From positions 1 through 64,000 of the forward strand of contig JADKBB010000013.1 of the NCBI GenBank assembly GCA_016715195.1: a stretch of 64,000 nucleotides of DNA, read 5' to 3'. Origin of the DNA: Candidatus Villigracilis proximus. GTDB lineage: Bacteria > Chloroflexota > Anaerolineae > Anaerolineales > Villigracilaceae. The translations under genes and the position numbers were made by a program. Positions 1-11,433 of the stretch are shown here, piece by piece (positions within the stretch are counted from its first letter, which is position 1; every line of letters begins with the position of its first letter). The notes under the pieces are model-generated. The model saw only the letters and a program-made list of their open reading frames with translations, made no database searches and was not told where the DNA came from.

Positions 1-1757
<1,757 letters not shown>

Positions 1758-1776
1758 AAAGCGCCTCCGAAGATTT

Positions 1777-1881
1777 TTTCACCACAAAGGATACAAAGGG
1801 ACACAAAGAAAATCTAAAAAGAGTCTTCACGTTGAACATTCAACCCATCTTCGTGCTCTTTGTGTACTTCGTGGTTAAAGA
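1777..1881. repeat. Imperfect inverted repeat with ACAAAG/ACGAAG arms
   Basis: The left arm (about 1777-1806) reads CACCACAAAGGATACAAAGG and onwards; the right arm (about 1850-1881) is its approximate reverse complement. Such ACACAAAG-rich intergenic arms are typical of small non-coding repeats. A related AAACACAAAGTCACC stretch lies at 46226-46240. The element sits directly upstream of aspS, so it could contribute to the leader or be a degenerate mobile remnant. Confidence 0.45.
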
Positions 1882-1924
1882 TTTGTATAAAATAAATCGC
1901 CCTTCGCGTTTGCGTCGGGCGATT
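1882..1924 (-). terminator. Rho-independent terminator of the cadherin-like gene
   Basis: Arms AATCGCCC (1895-1902) and GGGCGATT (1917-1924) form a stem. Read on the minus strand it is followed by a T-rich run (TTTATTTTAT). It lies about 140 bases past the stop at 2066. Confidence 0.7.
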
Positions 1925-2065
1925 GGTTTTGACTTGAGTGATCTGTCAACCAGCAAAGCTTCGCCCAACGATACAGGGATCGTCATTATCGTTATTATTA
2001 TTGCTATTGGCAAATTGGATGCGGTTGTACATCGTGGCGCGGATTATAGCACAGAGTTATTTGAT

Positions 2066-5000
2066 TTAGTCTGCGTTGAGAACTTTGACTGTAATGCTTT
2101 GCGTTTGGTTGAATATCCCATCTGAGACCTGAATTACAACCTCGTAGGTATTATCCAAATTGAAATCAGCCGGGACTTCAAAATCTGGCGCGGTTATGAA
2201 GGAAAACGCACCCGTGGCGCTGACGATGGAAAACTTAGCCGAGTCCGCGCCGCCGATGATTGAGTAGGTCAAAGGCTGGACAGGACGGTCAGAGTCGACC
2301 GCTGTGATTGCGGCGATTGCGTTGATATTTTCAGGGATTGAAAAAATATTTGGTGATGTGATCACAGGGTTATTGTCATTGACCGGGATCATGCTAATGA
2401 TAATATTTTGTGTGACGTGCAGCAATCCATCGGATGCCTGAATTGTGATGTTGTACGTATTGTCGGCTCCGCTGTCATTTGGCGTTTCATAATCTTTGGC
2501 TGTGATAAAAGCTAAAACACCTGTGGATGTGTTGAGAGTAAAGAGAGCCGAATCTGTTCTGCCGACGATGGAATATGTCAGCGTTTGAGCGGGCAGGTCA
2601 GTATCTCGGGCAGTGACCGTGGTAACGGTGGATGTGTTTTCAGGTATTGAGAAATTTCCTGTGGAAAACATGGTTGGGGAATTGTCATTGACCGCCGTGA
2701 TCGTCACGGTGATATCTTGCGTTACCGTCAGTGTTCCATCCGATACTTGCATGATCAGATTGTAGATATTGTCCATGCCGGCATCGGCGGGGATTTCGTA
2801 ATCAGGTGCGGTGATGAACGTCAACTCGCCTGTGAGTGAGTTGATATTGAAGAGCGCCGAATCTGAACCGCCGGCAATTGAATAGGTCAGAGACTGATTC
2901 GGAAAATCTGCATCTGTTGCTGTAACCGTGGTTACGACCAGATTATTTTCTGGAATTGAGAAATTCCCAACGGAGGTCATCACGGGATTGTTGTCATTCA
3001 TGCCATTAATGGTGACGATAACATCCTGCGTACTGACCAGCTCTCCATCTGAAGCCTGCACTGTGACATTGTAAATATTGTCAATTCCCGCATCGGTCGG
3101 AATTTCAAAGTCTGGCAGTGTTATGAATGTTAATTCACCAGTGGAAGAATTGATGTTGAAGAGCGAAGAATCAATGCCGCCGGATATTGTGTAGGTCAAA
3201 GGTTGTGTTGGAATATCTGCATCAGCGGCAGTGACAGTGGTCACAAGGGTGGAATTTTCAGAAATTGAGACAGCGCTGTTTGATGTGATAACCGGAGGAT
3301 TGTCATTGATGGAAGTGATTGTAATCATGACTTCTTGTGTTACTGCATAGCTTCCGTCAGAGGCTTGCACTGTTACATTGTATGTATTATCCAAACCGGC
3401 ATCTGTTGGGGTTTCATAATTCGGTGCAGCGATAAAAATCAAATCGCCTATAAATGGATTGATCGTGAAAGAGCTGAGAATCTGCGCCGCCTGTGATCGA
3501 GTAGGTCAGCGCTTGAGCCGGTAAATCTTCATCTGTGGCGGTGATTATTACCGCTGCGCTGTTATTCTCCGGGACTGAAATCGCATTGTTCGATGTAATG
3601 ACCGGGCTATGAAGATTTACTGCCGGGGCGACAGGGTTGGTTGTTCTTAAGTCTGGTATGTGAAAAGTCCAGATGATGCCGTAATTTTCCATGCCGCCAT
3701 AGGCTGTCATACCATACAGAACGCCGTCCAGAAGAAGCGGCGTCCGCATGGGAGTTGCTCCGGCGATCCCGCCGCTGAACTCATATAATTTCTGGAATCC
3801 TGCTCCATCAATATACATTTGATAGAGAATTCCATACTCTTTTCCGCCCCAGGCATCATCGCCATGAGTCGTGCCGTAAAGTGTCCATCCGTCCAGTGAC
3901 AGCACCACGCCTCCATTTGGTTTGCCGCTGTCGTTAATTCCACCCGCGAATTTATGCAGAACGGTATGCGTTTTGTTTGCAAGGTCATATTTGAATACAG
4001 TACCAAGATCAGATGGATTGTTTCCATACTCTCCCAACGTTGTGCCATAGAGTGTATGGTTTCCGTCGAATACAAGTGTGTCGTAGGGATATTTTCCCTG
4101 TGTGCCACCAGCAAAATGATGCAGGGTTTCAAATGCCGAACCATCTGGTTTAATACGGAACAATGTACCCATATTATTTTTTCCGCCCAGCCAGGTCAAC
4201 CCATATAGGTAGCCGTCATTGGCCGCCGTCAATGTTCCAAGTGGAGCGTTACCGTCGCTGCTGTTCGCTGCAAAGCGGTACAACTGTGTGTATACTTCTG
4301 TTGAGGTGTTGTAACTATACACAGTACCTGTGCCGTTTCCGCCCCAGCGGGTGAGTCCGTATAGGGTGTCGTCAACAAGTATCGGCGAGGTTGATCCGCC
4401 AAATCCATCACCGGGTTCACCAAAAGCGTGCAGTACACGGAATCCACTTCCATTGATATTCATTTCATAGATCACGCCGCCGCCTTCGCCGCGCGGACCG
4501 CCATAGACCGTGCTGCCAAAGATCATATCGTTGGCAATTGCAAGTCCACTCCAGGGTTTCCAGCCATCATTTGTGCCGCCAGTGAATTCGTGTAAAACTG
4601 TGAAGTCTGTACCGTCCCTTTTTACGCGAAATACATTCCCTTTGTTGGCAGGGTTGGTCGGCGGCACATTGTAGGGCGGCCCGCCATAAGTTGTTGTGCC
4701 ATATAGAAAATCATTGTATAGCAAGAGCGTGCCGTACGGGATGCGTCCATTATTCTGCTGACCGCCAAATTCATGCAGGAATGTAATTCCGCTTGTATTA
4801 TTGGGATTTAAGATCCTGACGCTGATCTCCTGTTGATCGTTTAGCGCGCCATCGGATGCCTGAACAGTGACATGGTACGTATTATCCACGCTCGCATCAT
4901 CGAAGATGTAACTTGGTGCAGTCACGAAAGACAGTTTCCCATCTGAGGGATTTAAACTGAACAGCGCCGCATTTGTTCCGCCGATGATTGAATAGGTGAT

Positions 5001-7283
5001 CGTTTGCAGGTCGGCATCGCTTGCGGTGATAACGGTTACTTCTGCCGATTTTTCAGGCAGACTGATATTTGCATTTGATGTGATTTCAGGCGCATACTCG
5101 TTGACGTTCGTTACTGTCACGGCAATATCCTGTGATGCCATAAGGCTTCCATCAGATGCCTGCACGGTCACATGATAGATCGTGCCCAAAGATAGCGCTT
5201 CGTAATCAGGCGCGGTAACAAGGGTTAATAATCCAGTATCAGTGGTGATGGAAAATAACGCCGAGTCTTGTCCGCCTAAAATTGAATAGGTGACTGCTTC
5301 TGTGTCGGTTGCAATTACAGTTGTAACTGCTGTTGAATTTTCTGCGATATTAATACCGGCTGTCGCTTGCCCGCCATTGGAAATGATGACTGGCGGCTGA
5401 TTGCCAGAATTCGTCCCGCCGGAATTGCTGGAATAGGTGACGATCAACTGCGGCTGGTCGGATGATGCGGCACTGCCGGAGAAGAATTTAATGTAATCGG
5501 CTCCCATATCATCATTGTCATCTTTGCTGAATAGCAAACGTATCTGAGTGATGCCATACTTGTTGATAAATGCCAGATTCGTATTGCTTAAGCTGGCTGT
5601 GTACCAGTTGAGCGGAGATTCAGAGAATTTTTCCTGGCTTGATCCGATGTTGGCGATTGCAGAAAAATCCTCCACTTTTAAGATAACGTTATTACTGAAA
5701 GTGCCGGTGCGGATATCCATTAATAGATTGCCATGTGTTTTGAAGGCGCTGGTTCCGACAAACCCCTGCCTTTTAATTTTTACCTGCGCTGAAGTGATGA
5801 GTGCATCGTCTGGAATGGAAATCGTATTAAAGGAAAGGATTCCGCGATACTGCCGGTCTTTACTATCATCTCCCAAATTGATGATGCTGGCTGTTTTATC
5901 CAGAATGCCGCCCTTATTGGTTTTCTCGCCAGATTCGAGGATCCAACCGTCGTAAGCATCAGCAGATTTGAATGTATCTGAGGTTTGTGTAACACTGGAT
6001 GTGCCTGCTTCATAACGCGCCATAATGGCATTCTCACCGCTGGTTCCAACAATAATCACCTTGTTATCGGGTTGCAATGCAATTCCCGTTGCTGTATCGT
6101 CGCTGCTGCCAAAATCAGTGATCACTTTTCCATTCGCGCCAAATGTGGTGTCCAGCGAGCCGTCACGGTTATAACGGACGAGCAGGAAGTCGCTTGAATA
6201 TAGACCGGAAGTCTTTCCCTCGATAATAATTTTTCCATCTGATTGAATGACCAGATCGTCAGCCTGTTCCTCGCCGCCAAAATCCGTGGTCATGATTCCT
6301 GTCCCGCCGAAGGAAGTATCCAGTGTGCCGTTTGAGTTACAGCGGACAAGCGCCACATTTCCATCTTTGGCTGCCAGCACGATGATTTTGCCATCTGTCT
6401 GTACTGTCATGTTGTAGCTTTGAAAATTAGTAAAGGCAAAGGTGGCAGTTCCTTTTCCATTTGTCCCAAAAGTGGATGTGTCGAGCGAGCCATCTTGATT
6501 AATACGTGCCATGGAAAGTTGGTTCTTTCCATCGTTATCCATCATATTCCCCAATATGATAATTTTTCCGTCAGGCTGGATGAAGCCTGCCTTACCGTAG
6601 TTGTACCGATTATTGGGGAAGTAGGTATCGTCGATGATATTAAACCCGTTTGCCACAAAGGTTTCGTCTGGTGTGCCGTTGCTATTAAATCGGGCGATAA
6701 ATAGATCGGTGAAATTGGATTGTCCAAGTGTATGATCCCCAACCATCACGATTTTGCCGTCGAATTGGATCATCATATCAGCGAGGGATTGACGTGCCTC
6801 ACTGAAAAAGCGAACATTTCCCATTCCGTTCGTGCCAAATGTCGTATCTTGTGTGCCGTTACTGTTGTAACGGACAACCGCAAATTTCCCCCCGCTTAAT
6901 CCGCCGACGATCAGTTTTCCATCCGGCTGGAGCGCTATCTTTGATCCTGAAAATGATGCGATTTCAATTAGGATTTTTCCGTTGTCGCCAAAGAGCGTAT
7001 CCAATGTGCCGTTGCTGTTATAACGCGCAATGATCTTCTTAAATTGACCATCACTTAATTTAATAGTCCCCAATATTATGATCTTGCCGTCAGTTTGCAG
7101 GAGAACTTCATTGGCAGAACTGGGCAGATTATTGAATTGGGTGGTGACAATGCCGTTTGTGCCGAAGGTTGTATCCAGTGTTCCGGATGCGGCAAGTGCG
7201 CTTGTCGCGGTTAGCAGTATTGTGATGCCAATGGCTGTCAGCAATATACGGGTATTTCCTTTAAAGGACAAACTTGCGTTCAT
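2066..7283 (-). CDS. Giant secreted delta-60/cadherin-repeat protein (one frameshift)
   Basis: Predicted extracellular protein of about 1738 residues. After a signal peptide (start ATG at 7283, GAGG box upstream; earlier in-frame starts lack one) come 7-8 delta-60 type propeller repeats (LDTTFG...QPDGKIII), roughly residues 35-425. Next is a DNRLRE/CBM96-like beta domain (about 430-630), two cadherin-like repeats, a block of YGTT/LHEF repeats of the GSCFTLAC/GloVer type (about 850-1220), and about six further cadherin-like repeats of some 105 residues (VTVQASDG, ITSN...SIPEN). The reading frame breaks near 3467-3470; dropping one base turns LFHDQS into LFTINPFIGD and joins the two parts with no loss of repeat register. 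There is no visible sortase or PEP-CTERM anchor. Adhesion or matrix role is inferred from domain type only. Confidence 0.9.
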
Positions 7284-7558
7284 GGTATTTTGCCTCATAA
7301 AATATGACAATATTTCATATATATTGTAGAGGTTTGGAATGCCTTATACAAGTTGCACTTTCATAATTGTTTTGAATTCTTAAACAAAGAAGATGTCATT
7401 TGTCGCATAATCATTTTTTGGATGTGCGGCATACAACAGAGAACAATTGCGAATGTGTTATTTGAATAGGACAAATGTGGGATGTTAATAGACGCGTCCT
7501 GCAAAGTAAATGCAAGGTTAAATAAACGATATTCCTTGCCTCTTCATCCGCCGGTATT

Positions 7559-7601
7559 GTATATTTGTTTTATCAATTCAATCTTGATAAAACAAATATA
7601 C
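7559..7601 (+). promoter_or_regulatory. Perfect 18-bp inverted repeat abutting the ribosome binding site
   Basis: GTATATTTGTTTTATCAA (7559-7576), a 7-base loop and TTGATAAAACAAATATAC (7584-7601) are exact reverse complements. The AGGAG box of the next gene begins at the very next base. The structure is AT-rich without a T-tail, so it is more likely a repressor operator or an mRNA hairpin near the start than a terminator. The rest of the 7284-7612 gap shows nothing else recognisable. Confidence 0.75.
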
Positions 7602-7612
7602 AGGAGAATAAA

Positions 7613-8050
7613 ATGAACTACCGTTTGATGTTTACTATCAATGCTGTTGCCCTCGCGATATTTGGTGCGTTGCTAATCTTAATGCCCGTATTTGTCCTCA
7701 ATCAATTTGGGTCTGAGGTGTATGTCTCAACCACCTTTGTGACACGATTTGTGGGCGGAGCCTTGCTTATGGGCGGTTTACTGCTTTGGTTTTTGAGGGA
7801 TAACCCCGCAAAGATCCAGAAGAATACAGCATTTGTTTTACTGGCTTCTTCGATTGGCGGATTTGTCATGAGCATTATTGGCATGACCTCGGTCAATATG
7901 TTTCGTGCAAATGGATGGGTGTTGCTTGTGATCTTTGGTCTTTTTTCCCTGGTGTATGGATATATGCTGTTTCTACAGCCCAAGCCATCTGAATCAAAGT
8001 CACGCAGCCCGCGCAAGTCTAAGGATGTTCCGTCCACGAATAGCGGGTAG
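7613..8050 (+). CDS. Small four-helix membrane protein, unknown function
   Basis: A 145-residue protein starting at ATG 7613 behind CAGGAG. Four hydrophobic segments are visible: NAVALAIFGALLILMPVFVL, FVGGALLMGGLLLWFL, TAFVLLASSIGGFVMSIIG and NGWVLLVIFGLFSLVYGYML. A short basic, serine-rich cytosolic tail follows (SKSRSPRKSK). The pattern resembles small DUF4345-like membrane proteins but I do not assign a family. It is monocistronic, with the hairpin described above immediately upstream and a strong terminator 20 bases downstream. Confidence 0.8.
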   Translation: MNYRLMFTINAVALAIFGALLILMPVFVLNQFGSEVYVSTTFVTRFVGGALLMGGLLLWFLRDNPAKIQKNTAFVLLASSIGGFVMSIIGMTSVNMFRANGWVLLVIFGLFSLVYGYMLFLQPKPSESKSRSPRKSKDVPSTNSG

Positions 8051-8070
8051 TCTTTTTCGATATAGTTGAT

Positions 8071-8117
8071 CAAGCATAAAAAAGCCGGGACTTAATGTTC
8101 CGGCTTTTTTATGCTTG
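8071..8117 (+). terminator. Bidirectional rho-independent terminator
   Basis: Arms CAAGCATAAAAAAGCCGG (8071-8088) and CCGGCTTTTTTATGCTTG (8100-8117) pair perfectly over 18 bp. The T6 and A6 runs are built into the stem, so it can work on both strands. Confidence 0.85.
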
Positions 8118-8179
8118 TGATTTGTAGCCTTGATTCTCTTGGATATTTTTTCCCTATACTTTTGTGAAAATTTAGCAGA

Positions 8180-8213
8180 GTTGCAACTTGCGTTAATTAA
8201 CGTAAGTTGCAAC
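8180..8213. other. 34-bp near-perfect palindrome
   Basis: The half GTTGCAACTTGCGTTAA is followed by its reverse complement with a single mismatched pair (the half is TTAACGTAAGTTGCAAC on the right). There is no loop and no T-tail, which argues for a protein-binding site rather than a terminator. No gene lies within 190 bases downstream. Confidence 0.55.
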
Positions 8214-8244
8214 CTTGAGATTCAATTGCTCTGAAAAACCTTTT

Positions 8245-8312
8245 TTGCCGCGAATTGCATAGATTTTCGCGAATTGGAAAAAGTCCGTGCAAATTAGTGA
8301 AATTCGCGGCAA
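8245..8312. repeat. Short inverted-repeat element, TTGCCGCGAATT ends
   Basis: Terminal arms TTGCCGCGAATT (8245-8256) and AATTCGCGGCAA (8301-8312) are exact reverse complements and enclose 44 bases with an internal TTTTCGCGAATTGG. No coding capacity. Probably a small non-autonomous repeat. Confidence 0.5.
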
Positions 8313-8411
8313 GGGTTTGGGATTTCTTGATATGGTGGCAGTTTAGGCTAATTATGTACATGCCTGCTGAATGATTTCTCTAACACCTTGTGATATGTTA
8401 CGATATACGAA

Positions 8412-9263
8412 ATGAAATCAGGAAAACTTTTATACTTTTTGATAACAGTCACCTTGACTTTTGCCTGTGCGATGGGAGACCTTTCTACCGGTTATTCCAT
8501 CGGTACGCCAACTGCAAAAATGACTGATTTTCCAGATGATACACTGCTGTCAACACACACGCCAACTCCGACTCCTGCTGTTTTATTTTCCACTCCCGAG
8601 GCATTGCCCTTCCCGGCCTGGGTCACGGATTTTTCCGACCCAATCCTTAGCGCATTGGATGGGCGCCGCCCTGATTTTCATGATGAATTCACGAGTCTAA
8701 ATCGAGGTTGGTTTTATTTTATTCCGGGCAGCCGCAGAGGACCTTTTTATGCACATCTACAAGAGGGGACTTTAATCATGCAGCTTCCTGCGGAAAACGA
8801 AAATAAAGATTATTGGGTGTATAACCCAAAATTGATCCGCAAAAATTTTGTCTTGAACTTTGATTTTCAATTTGAAGAAACCCAGCCCGAAGACACTGTG
8901 CGCGTTCAATTTGACCAGACTATTGATCGGAGTGTGGCTCTTGACCTATCCAAGAATCAAACCTGGGCTTTGCATTGGGGATCTCGTGATAATTGGCAAT
9001 CTCAAACAGGAACATTTGACTATTTAGCTCCCGAACGTATAACCATTCTGATTGTTATGCATGGGGAGCAATGCGCTGTGTACCTCAATGATGATCCTCT
9101 TACGTATTTGGATAATTGTAGAACCGACGCAACGGTCCGCTCATCGCCCTGGGCTGTAACGTTTCACATGCTTGCAGACCCCGGGCACATTGCAGCAGCG
9201 TCAATTGACAATCTGAGGCTGTGGGACTTGGATAAAATCCCCAACCTTGCAGCACCTCAATAG
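8412..9263 (+). CDS. Lipoprotein with a jelly-roll-like C-terminal domain
   Basis: A 283-residue protein with a lipoprotein-type signal (LLYFLITVTLTFACAMG, candidate lipidated Cys at about 19). A proline/threonine-rich linker follows (HTPTPTPA). Residues 90-275 have the alternating strand pattern of a concanavalin-like or DUF1080-like domain (FHDEFTSLNRGWFYF, VLNFDFQFEETQPEDTVRVQ, AASIDNLRLWDL). Such domains often bind carbohydrate, but no catalytic residues can be named. It lies upstream of the TIR gene with its own spacing, and a promoter sits between the two genes. Confidence 0.75.
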   Translation: MKSGKLLYFLITVTLTFACAMGDLSTGYSIGTPTAKMTDFPDDTLLSTHTPTPTPAVLFSTPEALPFPAWVTDFSDPILSALDGRRPDFHDEFTSLNRGWFYFIPGSRRGPFYAHLQEGTLIMQLPAENENKDYWVYNPKLIRKNFVLNFDFQFEETQPEDTVRVQFDQTIDRSVALDLSKNQTWALHWGSRDNWQSQTGTFDYLAPERITILIVMHGEQCAVYLNDDPLTYLDNCRTDATVRSSPWAVTFHMLADPGHIAAASIDNLRLWDLDKIPNLAAPQ

Positions 9264-9282
9264 AAATGGCCGGTTTAGAGAA

Positions 9283-9309
9283 TTGAGGCTTTTTCTTTTG
9301 TTGTATAAT
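9283..9309 (+). promoter_or_regulatory. Sigma-70-like promoter of the TIR gene
   Basis: TTGAGG (9283-9288) and TATAAT (9304-9309) are separated by 15 bases, a little short but with a consensus -10 box. It would give a leader of about 15 bases that includes the GGGAG box at about 9318. Confidence 0.5.
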
Positions 9310-9331
9310 TTGCCGATTGGGAGACCCTGCC

Positions 9332-9919
9332 ATGAAACCACTCAAAATTTTTCTCTGTCACTCCTCAGGCGATAAAGCGGAAGTAAAAAACATATACGAC
9401 CTTCTTGTTGAACGCGGAGCAGACCCCTGGCTCGATGCCGAAAAAATCCTCCCCGGTCAGGATTGGAACTTTGAGATCAACAAAGCCCTGGATACTTCAG
9501 ATATCATCCTGCTTTGCCTCTCAAAGAAATCAGTGGACAAGGAAGGATATGTCCAAAAGGAAATCCGCCTCGCGCTTGACCGGGCGCTTGAGATGCCCGA
9601 GGGACGCATTTTCCTCATCCCCGTCCGCCTTGAAGAATGCGAAATGCCCTACAGAATACGAACCTATCAATGGGTTGATGCCTTCACTGCTGACGGTATG
9701 AAAAAATTAATGCAAAGCCTTAATCTGCGTGCAGGTCAGGTCAACGCCCAGCCGATTTCTGTGGATGGCTCTGCCCCTGCCATTCAAAAAACCGCCGCCC
9801 CGAAGAAACCAGCGGCGCCTAAAAAGAAACCAGCTTCCAATACCACGATCCACATCCATGGTGATATGAACGGCTCCAACATCGTAGTTGGCAACGACAA
9901 CGACATAAACAATAGTTAA
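9332..9919 (+). CDS. TIR-domain protein with a GD-GSN-VVGN tail
   Basis: A 195-residue protein. Residues 1-140 form a TIR_2-type domain: KIFLCHSSGDKAEV (strand A), WLDAEKILPGQDW (box 2 region), IILLCLSKKSVDKEGYVQKE and FLIPVRLEECEMP. The Glu in GYVQKEIRLAL occupies the position of the NAD-hydrolase glutamate of active TIR domains. A Lys/Pro/Ala-rich linker follows (KKPAAPKKKPA), then a short strand-forming tail, HIHGDMNGSNIVVGNDND. This tail type recurs at the ends of bacterial signalling or conflict proteins in several phyla. Start ATG 9332 has GGGAG upstream. There is no partner gene in the same transcription unit. NADase activity and a defence or cell-death role are inferences. Confidence 0.85.
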   Translation: MKPLKIFLCHSSGDKAEVKNIYDLLVERGADPWLDAEKILPGQDWNFEINKALDTSDIILLCLSKKSVDKEGYVQKEIRLALDRALEMPEGRIFLIPVRLEECEMPYRIRTYQWVDAFTADGMKKLMQSLNLRAGQVNAQPISVDGSAPAIQKTAAPKKPAAPKKKPASNTTIHIHGDMNGSNIVVGNDNDINNS

Positions 9920-9936
9920 AACCATTTCACTAAAAC

Positions 9937-9975
9937 AAAGGCCGCCAGGATTAAAAATCCCAGCGGCCTTTTACT
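9937..9975 (+). terminator. Rho-independent terminator after the TIR gene
   Basis: Outer arms AAAGGCCGC (9937-9945) and GCGGCCTTT (9963-9971) enclose a nested GGATT/AATCC stem and are followed by TACTTTT. An ATTACTTTTTACTT repeat follows up to 10019, where the opposite-strand gene ends. Confidence 0.85.
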
Positions 9976-10011
9976 TTTCACCATTACTTTTTACTTATTA
10001 CTTTTTACTTA

Positions 10012-11334
10012 TTACTTTCCTTCCTTCTCAGCCACAGTCAAGGCTTCCTCAAAAATTCTCAAGCCTTCATCCATCTCAGACTTGCTCATCGAAAGGGGAG
10101 GGGCAATGCGGATCACACTCTTCCCGCAGGAAAGCATCAGCAAACCACGTTCATATCCAAGGTCCACGACACGTTCAGTGAGATGATGCGCAGGGTCTTT
10201 TGTCTCCTGGTCGCGTACAAATTCCACGCCGATCATTAATCCCTTACCGCGTACATCTCCAATGCTTGGGTGACGAGACTTTATCTCTTCCAACGCTTCC
10301 ATCGCATACGCGCCGACTTCCGCCGCGTTCTGCATGTATCCATTTTCAATTAGATCTATCGTCGCCAATGAAGCAGCGCACGAAATGGGATTCCCGCCAT
10401 AAGTATTGCCATGCGTGCCGATCTCCCAATCCATAACGGATTTACGCGCAATGCACGCGCCGAGCGGCATACCTGAAGCAATACCCTTCGCAGATGTGAT
10501 CATATCGGGTTCAACGCCGAAATGTTCAATGGCCCACCATTTACCGGTGCGTCCCATACCGCATTGCACTTCATCCAAAATCATCAAAATGCCATGCTTG
10601 TCGCACAACTTGCGCAGTGCAGGATAAAACCCATCCGGCGGGACAATATATCCGCCTTCGCCTTGGATCGTTTCAACCAAAATACCAGCCACATCTTTAG
10701 GCGGCAGGATCTGGTGCAGAATCTCATCTTCGATATAACGTACAACTGCTTCACCGTAATCCTCACCTTTGCGGCGTTCCAACACCGGTCGGTATGGATT
10801 CGGGAACGGTGCGTGAGTCACGCCGTTCATCAGCGGATAAAATCCGCCGTGATATTTGGCTTTGCTGGCGGTAAAGGTCACAGCACCCATGGTGCGTCCG
10901 TGGAACGCGCCCGTGAAGCCAATGAAGTTCGTGCGCTTGGTGTGATAGCGCGCAAGTTTGATCGCCGTCTCAACCGCCTCTGTCCCGGAGTTGGTCATGA
11001 AGGTTAATGCATCTTCCTTGAACGGTGCGATCTCATCCAGTTTTTCACCCAGTTTGATCCAGTTCTCATGGTAAAAATCTGAAGAAATGTGAATGAACTT
11101 TTCAGCCTGTTCCTGAATCGCTTTCACAACTTTCGGGTGTGAATATCCGGTTGAGACCACAGCAATGCCGCCCATAAAATCCAAAAAGCGGTTGCCGTCC
11201 ACATCCCATACTTCGCTGCCTTTTCCATGATCCATCACAAACGGATAGCCGCGCGGGTACGAAGGCGAGATCACCTTTCCATCTCGCTCGATCATTGCCT
11301 TGGCTTTTGGTCCTGGTAAATTAGGTATTATCAT
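10012..11334 (-). CDS. Class III PLP aminotransferase (acetylornithine/4-aminobutyrate type)
   Basis: A 440-residue PLP enzyme that moves an omega-amino group to 2-oxoglutarate or a similar acceptor. Family landmarks are visible: FMTNSGTEAVETAIKLAR (phosphate binding), GFHGRT-like GAFHGRTMGAV, the LDEVQCGMGRTGKWWA segment with the PLP-binding Asp, and the Schiff-base lysine in SAKGIASGMPLGA. HGNTYGGNPISCAASLA completes the active site. Length matches GabT/ArgD relatives. Start ATG 11334 lies behind AGGAG. No biosynthetic partner genes are adjacent, so GABA, ornithine and other omega-amino acid substrates remain possible. A ROK kinase lies upstream on the same strand, 99 bases away. Confidence 0.9.
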   Translation of the reverse strand: MIIPNLPGPKAKAMIERDGKVISPSYPRGYPFVMDHGKGSEVWDVDGNRFLDFMGGIAVVSTGYSHPKVVKAIQEQAEKFIHISSDFYHENWIKLGEKLDEIAPFKEDALTFMTNSGTEAVETAIKLARYHTKRTNFIGFTGAFHGRTMGAVTFTASKAKYHGGFYPLMNGVTHAPFPNPYRPVLERRKGEDYGEAVVRYIEDEILHQILPPKDVAGILVETIQGEGGYIVPPDGFYPALRKLCDKHGILMILDEVQCGMGRTGKWWAIEHFGVEPDMITSAKGIASGMPLGACIARKSVMDWEIGTHGNTYGGNPISCAASLATIDLIENGYMQNAAEVGAYAMEALEEIKSRHPSIGDVRGKGLMIGVEFVRDQETKDPAHHLTERVVDLGYERGLLMLSCGKSVIRIAPPLSMSKSEMDEGLRIFEEALTVAEKEGK

Positions 11335-11433
11335 ATCTGCTCCTTGTAATAAAACATTTAATCTTTAACGAATCAACGAGGAAAGATCAACGATCTCTTC
11401 CCTCGTTCCTCGTGTCCTTACTTAGGTATTAAC

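Noticed and set aside
1832..2125. 97-codon forward frame between aspS and the cadherin-like gene
   Set aside because: It runs through a repeat, a terminator and the end of the reverse gene; no ribosome box and no recognisable protein.
8000..8212. 70-codon reverse frame
   Set aside because: It crosses the bidirectional terminator and the 34-bp palindrome, so it is not a plausible gene.
9332..9919. Complete TIR-based defence system (Thoeris or CBASS type)
   Set aside because: No ThsA, cyclase or other partner gene is adjacent; the neighbours are a lipoprotein and an aminotransferase.
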